Shown here: piece by piece, positions 16,951 to 25,637 of the stretch
How positions within the stretch are numbered: position 1 is the first letter of the stretch
Layout: each line of letters starts with the position of its first letter
Notes under the pieces: model-generated
Told to the model about the DNA's origin: nothing
What the model saw: only the letters and a program-made list of their open reading frames with translations
Database searches by the model: none
Assembly (NCBI RefSeq): GCF_045062745.1
Contig: NZ_JBJGED010000001.1
Span: 62,001 to 126,000, forward strand
DNA length: 64,000 nucleotides
Direction of reading: 5' to 3'
From: Paenibacillus_AA sp045062745
GTDB lineage: Bacteria; Bacillota; Bacilli; Paenibacillales; NBRC-103111
Program-made: the position numbers and the translations under genes

Positions 16951-18652
16951 CCGTCTGCTCTCCCTCGCACCCCATGTAGACTGAGGCGCCTCCCGCCTTA
17001 TTGTTGGAAAGTTCAAACCGCAGCTTATCTCCGAACGTATGCAGCAGCCGATTGTACGTGTTCAGCATGCCCAGGCCTCCTTCATCGGCATGCAGGCCGA
17101 GCCGGCCCACCCGCTCCCGTTTGCGAGAAAACTCCTCCAAATAATCGGCCCGGAACCCGTCGCCGTCATCCTGGACTCGCACCTCCCAGCCGGCTCTCTT
17201 AACCGACACGCGAAGCTCGATACGCCACGGATACTTTTTGCCGACGAAGCCATGCTTCATGCAATTTTCCACGAACGGCTGCACCGACAGCTTGGGCACG
17301 CGAACCGAGGAAAGATCCCCTTCCAGCTTGACGTCCACCACGAGATGCTCCCGGTAACGTGTCTTCATGATCTCGATATAATGCAGCGTATGGTCAACTT
17401 CTTCCTGCAAGAACACAAGCTCCCCGCTGTCATATGTGACGTATCGCAGCATTCGGACCAGCCCGTTGGTAATCTTGGGAATTTCTTCGTTCCCCTCCTC
17501 CATGCCGAGCATGCCGATCAGCGTCAGCGTATTGTACAGAAAATGGGGGTTCATCTGGGCTTGCAAGGCAATAAATTGGGCCTGCAGCTCCCTGGAATGC
17601 GCTTCGACCGCTTGCCGCTTGGATTCCTCCATCCGCTGCAGCATGCTGGTAAAGGCATGGTACAGGTGAACGATTTCGTTCTGGGTTCCCTTCGTGTCCA
17701 GGCCGGCAAACCGCTTCTCCAGCTGTTCGTTCGTCCGGGCGTCTCCCGGAATGCGAGCCATCGCCTGGCTAAGCTGGACAAGCGGCCGAGTCGTCCTGGA
17801 TGTGAAGATGAAGAATAAGACGAGCGAAATGAGCGATAGGCCCCCGGCAATGGCCGCCATCCAATAGCCGGTTTTGCGCACGGACGTAAGCAGCATATCC
17901 ATAGGCTGGGTCACGACCAGCCTCCAGCCGGAGTGAAGCAGCTTGTTCTCCGCGGTAACCTCATTGGCCGATGCAGGCTGAGGAGGAGAAGCCGGATACA
18001 GGATCTCATTGTTGTCGCCATAGAGAATCACTTGTTTGCTTGTTGTGTTAGGAGTGCCCTGGGACAACATCGCTTCCAGATAAGAGTAAGGAATCTGGAC
18101 TTCGATGATCGTTCCGGGCACGGCGCTGCGAATGACGGACACGACCATTTTCCCCTTGGAGTCCCAGTCGTCCCGATGCGGAGGCACCACCAGGACGGGC
18201 TTCGCCTGAAGCTCGCCGAACCAGGACAGCCCGGCAATACTTTTTCGCACTTGTTCCCGGTTGTAGGACGAGCCGAATGTGAGGAAAGTGCCGTTCTCCT
18301 TGATGATCGAAATCCGGTTGAAGCTGTCCGGTTCGATCTCCAAGTCCAACCGCATCTTATTAAACACGTTGATCACCTTGTTATTGGTGTTCGCGTCGGG
18401 CGTCTCCTTCATCCAGTTCTCGATTGAAGGATTCGCCAGCGTATTCACCGCCAGCCCGTCGGCCGCCGCGATCGCATTGTCCAACCGCTCGGCCAAACTC
18501 GTCACTTCCCAGCGGAACGACTCCGACAGCGTACGGTAAGCCAGGGATTGGTAGTATTTATAAAAGCCCACGTAGGAGAGCGGGATAACCAGGAACACGA
18601 TCAGGGCATAGATGGCCAACAACCGGGTTAGCAGACTCCATTTTTTAAACAT
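16928..18652 (-). CDS. Sensor histidine kinase (YesM type)
   Basis: 574 residues. Membrane helices at about 9-30 and 264-284 enclose a roughly 230-residue extracytoplasmic sensor (Cache-like). A HAMP region follows (about 285-345), then the His_kinase dimerisation block with His370 in QAQMNPHFLYNT, and an HATPase domain with N-box VQPFVENCMKHGF, DDGDGF and GLGMLNTYNRL. AAAGGAG lies before the start codon at 18652. It overlaps its response regulator by 23 bases. Possible extended -10 at 18708-18716 (TGGTACAAT, minus strand). Confidence 0.95.
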   Translation of the reverse strand: MFKKWSLLTRLLAIYALIVFLVIPLSYVGFYKYYQSLAYRTLSESFRWEVTSLAERLDNAIAAADGLAVNTLANPSIENWMKETPDANTNNKVINVFNKMRLDLEIEPDSFNRISIIKENGTFLTFGSSYNREQVRKSIAGLSWFGELQAKPVLVVPPHRDDWDSKGKMVVSVIRSAVPGTIIEVQIPYSYLEAMLSQGTPNTTSKQVILYGDNNEILYPASPPQPASANEVTAENKLLHSGWRLVVTQPMDMLLTSVRKTGYWMAAIAGGLSLISLVLFFIFTSRTTRPLVQLSQAMARIPGDARTNEQLEKRFAGLDTKGTQNEIVHLYHAFTSMLQRMEESKRQAVEAHSRELQAQFIALQAQMNPHFLYNTLTLIGMLGMEEGNEEIPKITNGLVRMLRYVTYDSGELVFLQEEVDHTLHYIEIMKTRYREHLVVDVKLEGDLSSVRVPKLSVQPFVENCMKHGFVGKKYPWRIELRVSVKRAGWEVRVQDDGDGFRADYLEEFSRKRERVGRLGLHADEGGLGMLNTYNRLLHTFGDKLRFELSNNKAGGASVYMGCEGEQTDVQNIAG

Positions 18653-18707
18653 GGCTCAGACTCCTTTATGCTTCTCAAGAGCAATTTCCCTTGCAGCTGT
18701 ACTCTTC

Positions 18708-18716
18708 ATTGTACCA
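18708..18716 (-). promoter_or_regulatory. Possible extended -10 promoter of the two-component operon
   Basis: On the minus strand TGGTACAAT fits the extended -10 form, about 56 bases upstream of the kinase start codon; no good -35 is seen. Confidence 0.35.
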
Positions 18717-18859
18717 TGGTGGGAAAAGCAGCGACTAGACTTACAAGAAGAACCGTAAAGTCAATGCACATAGGTCATCACTTAGGCAGAAATCATAATA
18801 AATGTTCTATTTTTATCTCAAAAAATAAATGCGTGCGAGCCGGTTATACCTTACATCTA

Positions 18860-18887
18860 TTGACATAACTCACTGTTGTGGTATCAC
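18860..18887 (+). promoter_or_regulatory. Candidate sigma-A promoter of the STAND NTPase gene
   Basis: Perfect TTGACA (18860-18865), 16-base spacer, TATCAC (18882-18887, 4 of 6). It would give a leader of about 75-80 bases before the GTG start. Confidence 0.45.
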
Positions 18888-18971
18888 TGATACTTTGGAA
18901 CTATTTCAGGAAGGATTTTGAGATTTTATGTAGAACCATGTACTGTATAAATGTTGAAAAGGAGGATAACT

Positions 18972-21900
18972 GTGGACATAGTAGCTTCTGAGAAACATGT
19001 TTTACTCCCCCTCCCACCTGAGAATGAAATCTTTAGGGAGTCGTTAATAAGACATATTCGAGATTTGTTTAATAAAGATCGAACAAGGATACTAATCGAT
19101 GGGCAAGGTTCCAGTGGTAAAACAGTCTTACTTTCACAGTTTGTGAGGTATCAAGAAGACAAATGTATTTCATATTTTATTAAGGATAATCATTGGAGTT
19201 CAAGTCTCTCATATTTCCTGCTAGAACTTTGTCTTCAAATGCAACAATGCCCCGCAATTTCTTCAATTTTCACCAGAGAGATTTCTCATCAAACGTTACA
19301 TGAAGAGCATCTAATAAAACAACTCTTTTATCGCATGTATAGAGAGTTACTTGCACACATCAAGAGGACAGGAGAAGGCCCTTATTTTTTCGTTATTGAC
19401 GGGTTAGATAAAATCAGAAGTAACCCTGGTGTAGAAAATATCTTAAATCATCTACCAGCAGATGATCCAGATGGTATTTTTTTGTTATTAAGCTCAAATG
19501 GGCGAAAAGAATTCTTAATTGAGGCAGATGTTGTCCCAATTCAAAATTTTTCACTAGAAGAGACGACGGAATATTTTAATGGGGTACTCGACAAAACCGC
19601 TGTCAAGAAATTATTTGAAGTGTCAAAAGGCATGCCTGGGTATCTATCGGATATTATGAAGTCATTAAAAAAATCTGATATTTCAAAATATAATGAAATA
19701 CTTTCTAACTTACCAAGTACGTATAATAAGCTAATTGAGACAGCATGGAATCAAATTGATATGCAAAACACGGAATTAATCAGTATCCTCTCCGTAATTG
19801 TTACTGCTCCTGAACCAATAACTCTTATTGATCTCTCAGAAATTTTGAAAATAGATAAAGAAAAAATACAAAATCATCTCATAACGATTAACTTTATAGA
19901 AGTAACAAAAGATACTGAATTAATTGAAATATACAATGTTTACAAGGCCTTTATTTCAGAAAAATTAAAAGATCACACCTATTCAGCTACTCAAAAATTG
20001 ATTACTTATTATGAGAACAAACAAGTGGAGGATTCAGCCTTAATTCTTCCCAGCTTATACATAAAAAACAATAATTATGATTCCTTAGTCAATTTAATAA
20101 GTGTCGAAAATTTAACAAAGATATTAGGTACTCAACGGAATTTTTCTATTATACGTAAAATGATCCGCTCTCTCTCTGAAATGGCATATAGTCGAGAAGA
20201 TAATCAAAGATTATTTTGGGGGGCACTGACAGAATCATTTTTTAATGAACTAATCTCTAATCCTCCTGCAGTTGAAAACCAAATAAATGCTTTGTTATCT
20301 CAAGATAACTTTGAGAATGCAATCCAGTTAGCATACTCTTGTATACTACCTGAAGACCGGTTAATGCTTTTTTCAAAAATTGGTAATGAATTAATAAAGA
20401 AAGAACAACCCATACCAATTGAAATATTAAAAACATTAGAAGAATCTGTTGAGCTAATTGATAACACGATTGAATTAACCGAGAATTTAGCAGACAAATT
20501 ATTGGAAATTTGTGCAGATTTAATAACTGTCCAAACCACACTTGCTCTGAAATTAATTGAAAAAATAGCGGAAGCAAAAGGAACATCCAACCATAAAAAC
20601 CAGCTAATGGATATATTGTTGACAAATGTTTTGATTAAGGCCGGTCCGGATGATAGTACTACAGAAAAAATTCAATCACAAATAAGTAATGATTCATTAA
20701 ATGATTTTGCAAAAGCTGCATCGTCAGTTCTTGAAAAGGTTTCTGTAGAAGAGCTATACAAAAAAATTGATCAAATTTCCGACATTTCTGCAAAAATATA
20801 TTTATTACAATCTTGGTGCAATATGAATAATGAAAGTGAGCAATTATGTGATGTTTTGGCTTATTCGTTAAACTTAATGAAACTAAGTGAAGATTATTCT
20901 CCTACTCAATTGCACTTAAGAAGATTTGCTCAATGTCTTCTCCCACAATTGAAGGTGCACAATGAGAGTAAATTAAAACAATTAGTTGACGAGTTTGACC
21001 GAATGAAAGAAACAATCATAAAGCATCCAATTGATGAAAATGCACGTCTAGAGTTAATTCTCGCATTAATAATAAAAAGATGGTCTTCAGATGAGGCTAC
21101 TACTCGATATTATGATGTGTATTTTGGGATAGATAAGATATGTGATATGGATATTCGTTGTTTCGTCATTGTCAGGCTTCTACTTACCTTAAAAGAATTA
21201 GCGCCTGATGATCATGAATTGGAGAATGAATTTGTTTCCGAGTTAAGAATTTTTTTCGAAAACTTACTTAATACCTCAGCCGATCATCTTGAGATAACTA
21301 AAAAGTTAATTGCTGCTCTAACAAAGTATGATCATAGATTAGCGGCTAATTTTTCAAGTAAACTAAATCGTGCAAGAAGAAGAGATTATGCGTACGGAGA
21401 AGTCTTAAGAGCATATACTTCAAATAATCTAAGTGATCATTCAGTAGAGTTTATCTATAGTACATTGGATTTAATAGAAAATAGATCTTACCGCGATTGG
21501 GTGTTTGTTCAAATTATTAAGCGATTCACTAGATCAAGAACGAATATGGAGTACTCTGAAAAACTCAGGTATTTAGAAAGAATCCTCTCGATTCAAGACT
21601 CCATCGGACGTACTTATGCAATTGCTTTTTTTATAGTTTGGATTCATAAAGATAATATAGAAAAAGTATCTAACTTATTCGAATTTCTTAAAGAATCTTA
21701 CTTAAAGATTGACTCCTTATGGGAGCAAGTTTCTTGTGGATTCGATGTTTCCAGTGTACTCGCTAAGGCAAATAGAAAATTGTCAATTGAGATTTTTACC
21801 ATAACAGAAAAACAAAAGAATAGTTCAGTTTTTGCTGATGAACGTGTTACTAATCTGTATATCGAAACTTGTAAGATAATTATCAGAATAGTACCCGATA

Positions 21901-23909
21901 TTTTGAATAGTAAAGACATTGATAAAAGGATAACTTATTGTATAAAAGCCATCTCACAGATACCATCGCTTGCGGAAAGAAGTATCCTTTTAAGCAGCTT
22001 GGCCATAAAATGCTTGACATATAATAAAAAGGATTTATTTAATGAGATCTCAACAAAGTTTCTAGCTGAAATGGAGACTTGTAACGATGGTCTAACTATG
22101 CAACAAGTAATAATTAATTCAGCACCGCTCCTTTATGAAGTTGAGAGAAACATTTTATTCGACAAATTAAATCTTTTACCGCGTTATTTAAAGGATGTAG
22201 CTCTTGATGAGGTTTTAAAATATCTGTTCTGTAAAAGAATACCGATAGATCCTGTAGATATTTCAAACTATCCTACAACACTAAACTTTGCTGAAGCTCT
22301 AAAAGTACTTGAAATACTAGATCAAGTACAAACTGACATTGTAATTCATTGCTATATTGAGAAACTGATAGACTCAATCACATTTAGAAAAGATAATAAG
22401 TTGAAAACCAACTTTAATGAGAGGCAAGTATTAACAATTGCAGAAAAACTTGTTAATATTGTGAATCAAAAACTACCCGACCTAGTTAACATTACTCACG
22501 ATGGGTATAAAATTGCATGTAGAATTTCAATTAATAAGCTAAAAGAATCGCTTAAAAACTCAAGTACGTTTAGGGCAAATTCAAGATGGGATCCTATGAA
22601 TTTATCTTGGGATGAGATTAAGAAGGAAATTATAAATATCCCAAATTTAGCTGATAAAGTTTTCTTGCAGGCAACAGCTGCGGCAGAATCTTATCTCTCA
22701 GATAAGAACTTCTCTGAACTTATTATTACAATTGCTGAGAAAGATTTAGAAAACATAACAAATTCCGTGGATAGGGCCGATCGCTTTCATGTAGTTGCGA
22801 AATCGTATCACCAAATCTCAAACGAAAAAGCTGCGAAATTTTTATTGGAAGAATCCGTTAAACAATCCAACGCTTTTTCAAGTCAAGACACAAGAGACCA
22901 ACTCCTGGGTGGTGCAGTCGAATTAGCACATACAATTGATCCTAATTTTGCAAGTAGTTTGGCTACAAATATCGATTCTCCAATGTTTATGACTAAATCA
23001 CGGGAAAAAATCTTAGCTTTAAATCTTAGAAGTGATCCATCAAAGCTTGATATTTCTCGACGAGAGGAATATCTACCAGTAATTACAAGTGCTTGTACAA
23101 AAATACTAAATTCTTTATATTCAGGCAGGGGAGTAGTACAACATGAGAATGTAATATCGAAATGGATGTACTGTTTTTTAGGATATGAATTTGAAACTAT
23201 TTATAGTATTGCCCTATGGTACGTAGAGAACTCCATACTATCACGAAGTAAATCTTTAAGTAATCCAAAACTTGAAGCCCTCTATTCAGAAACTTTACAA
23301 TTACTTGATATGATATCAACTATGGGGAATGTAGTTAATAATATTTCAGCAACTACTTCAGAACCTTTATCCTTTTTGGAAAATGTTGCACCAAAAATGC
23401 AAACATTCACAATTGGTGAAAGGAATAAAGCTATGGAGTTCTTAAAAGCCTGGTTAACAGAAAATGCAACTGAATATGTGAAAATATATGATGCATATTT
23501 TAGTCCGAACGACCTTGAAATAATTAAATTTATTTCACAAAATGTCGATGTAAAGATATTATGCTCATTAAAACAAAAGGACTTAGATTTGACACGGATT
23601 CAAGAAAGTTATAAATCTGAATGGAGGAACATCTGCGACCAAACACCACCAGAAACATTAGTTTATATTTTCTCGACTCCTTCTGGGCGTACACCCCAAC
23701 ATGATAGATTTATCGTGACAGACAGAGCCGGGCTTGTCTTAGGTACATCTTTAAATGGTTTAGGAAATCGTGATACCGTTATAAATATCATTGATAAAGA
23801 AGAAAAATATAAAATTGAACAACAATTTATAGACGGACTAATTACAAATCCACCTCGATTTGTCGGGGAAGAAAGATTAAATAATAGGACATTTACGTTT
23901 GAAATTTAA
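18972..23909 (+). CDS. Giant STAND-type NTPase with C-terminal phospholipase-D-like domain, candidate defence protein
   Basis: 1645 residues from GTG 18972 (AAGGAGG 6 bases upstream; an ATG at 18951 would put that site inside the gene). N-terminal P-loop NTPase: Walker A GQGSSGKT (about 44-51) and Walker B YFFVIDGLDKI (about 138-148), then a winged-helix-like segment near 270-350, the STAND/NACHT order. About 1100 residues of alpha-helical TPR/HEAT-like sequence follow, the expected ligand-sensing arm. The last 140 residues resemble a single-motif PLD-like domain: YDAYFSPNDLEIIKFI, then HDRFIVTD at 1577-1584 and GTSLNGLG. His and Asp of the HxK(x)4D motif are kept but Lys is Arg. There is no N-terminal effector domain, so the PLD-like tail is the candidate effector. 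AT-rich codon use unlike its neighbours suggests transfer. Known STAND proteins (Avs and relatives) sense phage proteins; that role here is inference. Confidence 0.85.
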   Translation: MDIVASEKHVLLPLPPENEIFRESLIRHIRDLFNKDRTRILIDGQGSSGKTVLLSQFVRYQEDKCISYFIKDNHWSSSLSYFLLELCLQMQQCPAISSIFTREISHQTLHEEHLIKQLFYRMYRELLAHIKRTGEGPYFFVIDGLDKIRSNPGVENILNHLPADDPDGIFLLLSSNGRKEFLIEADVVPIQNFSLEETTEYFNGVLDKTAVKKLFEVSKGMPGYLSDIMKSLKKSDISKYNEILSNLPSTYNKLIETAWNQIDMQNTELISILSVIVTAPEPITLIDLSEILKIDKEKIQNHLITINFIEVTKDTELIEIYNVYKAFISEKLKDHTYSATQKLITYYENKQVEDSALILPSLYIKNNNYDSLVNLISVENLTKILGTQRNFSIIRKMIRSLSEMAYSREDNQRLFWGALTESFFNELISNPPAVENQINALLSQDNFENAIQLAYSCILPEDRLMLFSKIGNELIKKEQPIPIEILKTLEESVELIDNTIELTENLADKLLEICADLITVQTTLALKLIEKIAEAKGTSNHKNQLMDILLTNVLIKAGPDDSTTEKIQSQISNDSLNDFAKAASSVLEKVSVEELYKKIDQISDISAKIYLLQSWCNMNNESEQLCDVLAYSLNLMKLSEDYSPTQLHLRRFAQCLLPQLKVHNESKLKQLVDEFDRMKETIIKHPIDENARLELILALIIKRWSSDEATTRYYDVYFGIDKICDMDIRCFVIVRLLLTLKELAPDDHELENEFVSELRIFFENLLNTSADHLEITKKLIAALTKYDHRLAANFSSKLNRARRRDYAYGEVLRAYTSNNLSDHSVEFIYSTLDLIENRSYRDWVFVQIIKRFTRSRTNMEYSEKLRYLERILSIQDSIGRTYAIAFFIVWIHKDNIEKVSNLFEFLKESYLKIDSLWEQVSCGFDVSSVLAKANRKLSIEIFTITEKQKNSSVFADERVTNLYIETCKIIIRIVPDILNSKDIDKRITYCIKAISQIPSLAERSILLSSLAIKCLTYNKKDLFNEISTKFLAEMETCNDGLTMQQVIINSAPLLYEVERNILFDKLNLLPRYLKDVALDEVLKYLFCKRIPIDPVDISNYPTTLNFAEALKVLEILDQVQTDIVIHCYIEKLIDSITFRKDNKLKTNFNERQVLTIAEKLVNIVNQKLPDLVNITHDGYKIACRISINKLKESLKNSSTFRANSRWDPMNLSWDEIKKEIINIPNLADKVFLQATAAAESYLSDKNFSELIITIAEKDLENITNSVDRADRFHVVAKSYHQISNEKAAKFLLEESVKQSNAFSSQDTRDQLLGGAVELAHTIDPNFASSLATNIDSPMFMTKSREKILALNLRSDPSKLDISRREEYLPVITSACTKILNSLYSGRGVVQHENVISKWMYCFLGYEFETIYSIALWYVENSILSRSKSLSNPKLEALYSETLQLLDMISTMGNVVNNISATTSEPLSFLENVAPKMQTFTIGERNKAMEFLKAWLTENATEYVKIYDAYFSPNDLEIIKFISQNVDVKILCSLKQKDLDLTRIQESYKSEWRNICDQTPPETLVYIFSTPSGRTPQHDRFIVTDRAGLVLGTSLNGLGNRDTVINIIDKEEKYKIEQQFIDGLITNPPRFVGEERLNNRTFTFEI

Positions 23910-24571
23910 AATCCTACAACCAATTTTTACACAAGTTGTATCACCAAGGTAAAATTATTTATCTACATCAGTTTGTGTTCATAACGCCTTAAGTAATAAA
24001 CACAAACTGATGTAAGAATTATAGGTAATTAAAAATTCCAAATGTTATACTATGTCTTTTTTTATTAACCCGAAAATTGCAGCAAATTATGGACCCGTCT
24101 TGCAATCCGATAAGATATTCAGCGCCGCAGCACGTGATCCGGCTGCATCCAACTGCTTGAACTTATCCAACTTAGCCCATACTTATGAAAGATCGTTCGG
24201 CAGCCACGTCAATCCAATGCTAGAAAAAATATTCGTCCTCGGAGTGGCACGCCTTCTCCTTCCAGTCCTGACTATAATAAGAATTTCGGACATTGTATCA
24301 GTACCGCCATACTATCAGTATCGCAATTCAAGCTAATCCACAGATAAGCGCCATCATGCCGGCTCATCAAGCAGACTGGTGAATTCCGGAATTGATTCGC
24401 GGTAATACCCTCTGGTTTGCTCGCGTTGTCTGATCTATTTTAACTCCGTGACGACATAGTGGATCCTCTGAATTCTCAGTACTCCAATTTTGATCTCAGG
24501 ACATCATGTACATACGCGATGGGATATCCGAAAAAATGAATCAAATGTGATCTTCCCATTCAATCCAAAAA
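23910..24571. other. Gene-free region at the right edge of the AT-rich block
   Basis: 662 bases without a convincing gene. The first 150 are AT-rich and include a strong hairpin. From about 24080 composition returns to that of the backbone, and short stretches look like decayed coding sequence: on the minus strand around 24250-24280 a run reading QDWKEKACHSEDEYFF is followed by a stop, with frame changes after it. An open frame at 24052-24336 (plus) has no ribosome-binding site. I read this as degraded backbone DNA flanking an insertion; I could not identify the ancestor. Confidence 0.45.
23964..24014. terminator. Long perfect stem-loop after the STAND gene
   Basis: TACATCAGTTTGTGTT (23964-23979) and AACACAAACTGATGTA (23999-24014) are perfect 16-base arms around a 19-base loop, 55 bases after the stop codon. 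It most likely ends the transcript, but no T-run follows, so it may instead be a boundary element of the inserted segment. Confidence 0.55.
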
Positions 24572-25336
24572 TTAATCATACACAATTTCGTTCGGCTTCA
24601 CTTGTTCGGTAAGCTTCAATACCAACGTCGCTTTCTTCGGATCGTATCGGAAGTGATACACATCGATGAAATCTTGCCCCGCCCCGTACCCCCCGGTCAG
24701 GATCAGCTCCCCGTCGGCGATCCGCAGGGACTGCTTCGGCAGTTGGCTTATGTTTTTCCAGACAAGATCCGGCTTGAGCTCGAGCGGGATGGGGAACGCT
24801 TTGCCGTCGCCGACTCCGAAAAAGTACGTTTCGAGCCCATGGCAGTCGGTATACCGGGGGACATAGTAGTAAATGTCCGTCCCCTCCATTGTGAATTTCT
24901 GCATCGTCACTGGAGCATCCCCCGGCTGCACGATTTCGAAATCCACCGGGAACGTCAGGATGTGGGTAGACATTCCGGTCGCCTTGGATTCCCACACCGC
25001 CTCATAGTCACCCGCCCAGCGGAGGTCCGTCTCGAGGCCATAGCAGCTTGGAGCTCCCAAGGGTGCGACGCGGGCATGGCTGACGGGTTTGACGAGCAGC
25101 CGCCCTTCGGGATGCTTGCCGACGGCCCTAACGGAGGTGTCCGCTTTATCGAGACCAGCCTCCGGAGCTGATGGAACCGGAATCGGCATATATGTAGGAG
25201 CTGACGAAGCTGTTGGCGTAGGGATGTGGGCCGTCGGGACCGGCGTCCCTCCATTGGTCTGGTCCGCTGTGCCCCTTCCGCAGCTCGCCAGCCCGAACAT
25301 GGCTATGAGTAGGGCCATGCGAAGCATGTTAGTCAT
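24572..25336 (-). CDS. Lipoprotein of unknown function
   Basis: 254 residues. N-terminal lipoprotein signal with lipobox GLASC at about 15-19, then a Thr/Pro/Ser-rich linker (about 25-60) typical of surface-tethered proteins, then a beta-rich domain of about 190 residues with two Cys (SCYG and DCHG) that could form a disulfide. No family recognised. AAAGGAG ribosome-binding site. Its start overlaps the end of the GNAT remnant by 8 bases, so it is the last gene of a four-gene unit with the P-loop kinase and the APH-type protein. Confidence 0.8.
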   Translation of the reverse strand: MTNMLRMALLIAMFGLASCGRGTADQTNGGTPVPTAHIPTPTASSAPTYMPIPVPSAPEAGLDKADTSVRAVGKHPEGRLLVKPVSHARVAPLGAPSCYGLETDLRWAGDYEAVWESKATGMSTHILTFPVDFEIVQPGDAPVTMQKFTMEGTDIYYYVPRYTDCHGLETYFFGVGDGKAFPIPLELKPDLVWKNISQLPKQSLRIADGELILTGGYGAGQDFIDVYHFRYDPKKATLVLKLTEQVKPNEIVYD

Positions 25337-25637
25337 TTGGATACTCCTTTTGTTCCTCCTGAAGATGTGGAAGCGGCTTGATCAAGCTGACCCGGATCAC
25401 ATCGTCCCAAATGGGCCCCCGTCGAACCGTCCGATAGCCCAGCTTCTCGTTCAACTCGATGACATGCGGATTCGTTTCTTCCGTAGTTTTGCCGCTATGT
25501 TCCTCGATTTCTCGTTCCGTCCTATTATGCTGCTCCGAAACGGTGTAGCCGTCAGTCTTCAAATCGATGCGAACCAGAAACGCATGATCCCCCCGATCCG
25601 CTCTTCGCAAGTTCAACATCGTGGTGTCTCCCGTCAA
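25329..25637 (-). pseudogene. GNAT acetyltransferase remnant with internal deletion
   Basis: 102 residues. The first 30 (MLNLRRADRGDHAFLVRIDL after a short lead) match the beta1-alpha1 start of a GNAT fold and the last 45 (ETNPHVIELNEKLGYRTVRRG, then WDDVIRVSL) match its beta6-beta7 end, but the central part with acetyl-CoA motif A (Q/RxxGxG/A) is missing. A normal member would be about 150-180 residues. The frame is kept, so a short protein may still be made, but it cannot bind acetyl-CoA in the usual way. It overlaps the APH-type gene by 4 bases and the lipoprotein gene by 8, showing the operon stayed intact around the deletion. Confidence 0.65.

Larger units (their letters stand above)
18653..18971. 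other. Non-coding gap where base composition switches to AT-rich
   Basis: No gene. The GC-rich backbone ends around 18760, where the sequence becomes AT-rich and stays so to about 24060. It holds the kinase promoter candidate on the left and the promoter candidate of the STAND gene on the right. I find no direct repeat or att-like sequence shared with the other edge of the AT-rich block. Confidence 0.6.

Noticed and set aside
24052..24336. Open frame of 94 codons downstream of the STAND gene, as a possible partner protein
   Set aside because: No ribosome-binding site, mixed composition with no domain pattern, and it straddles the change from AT-rich to backbone DNA.
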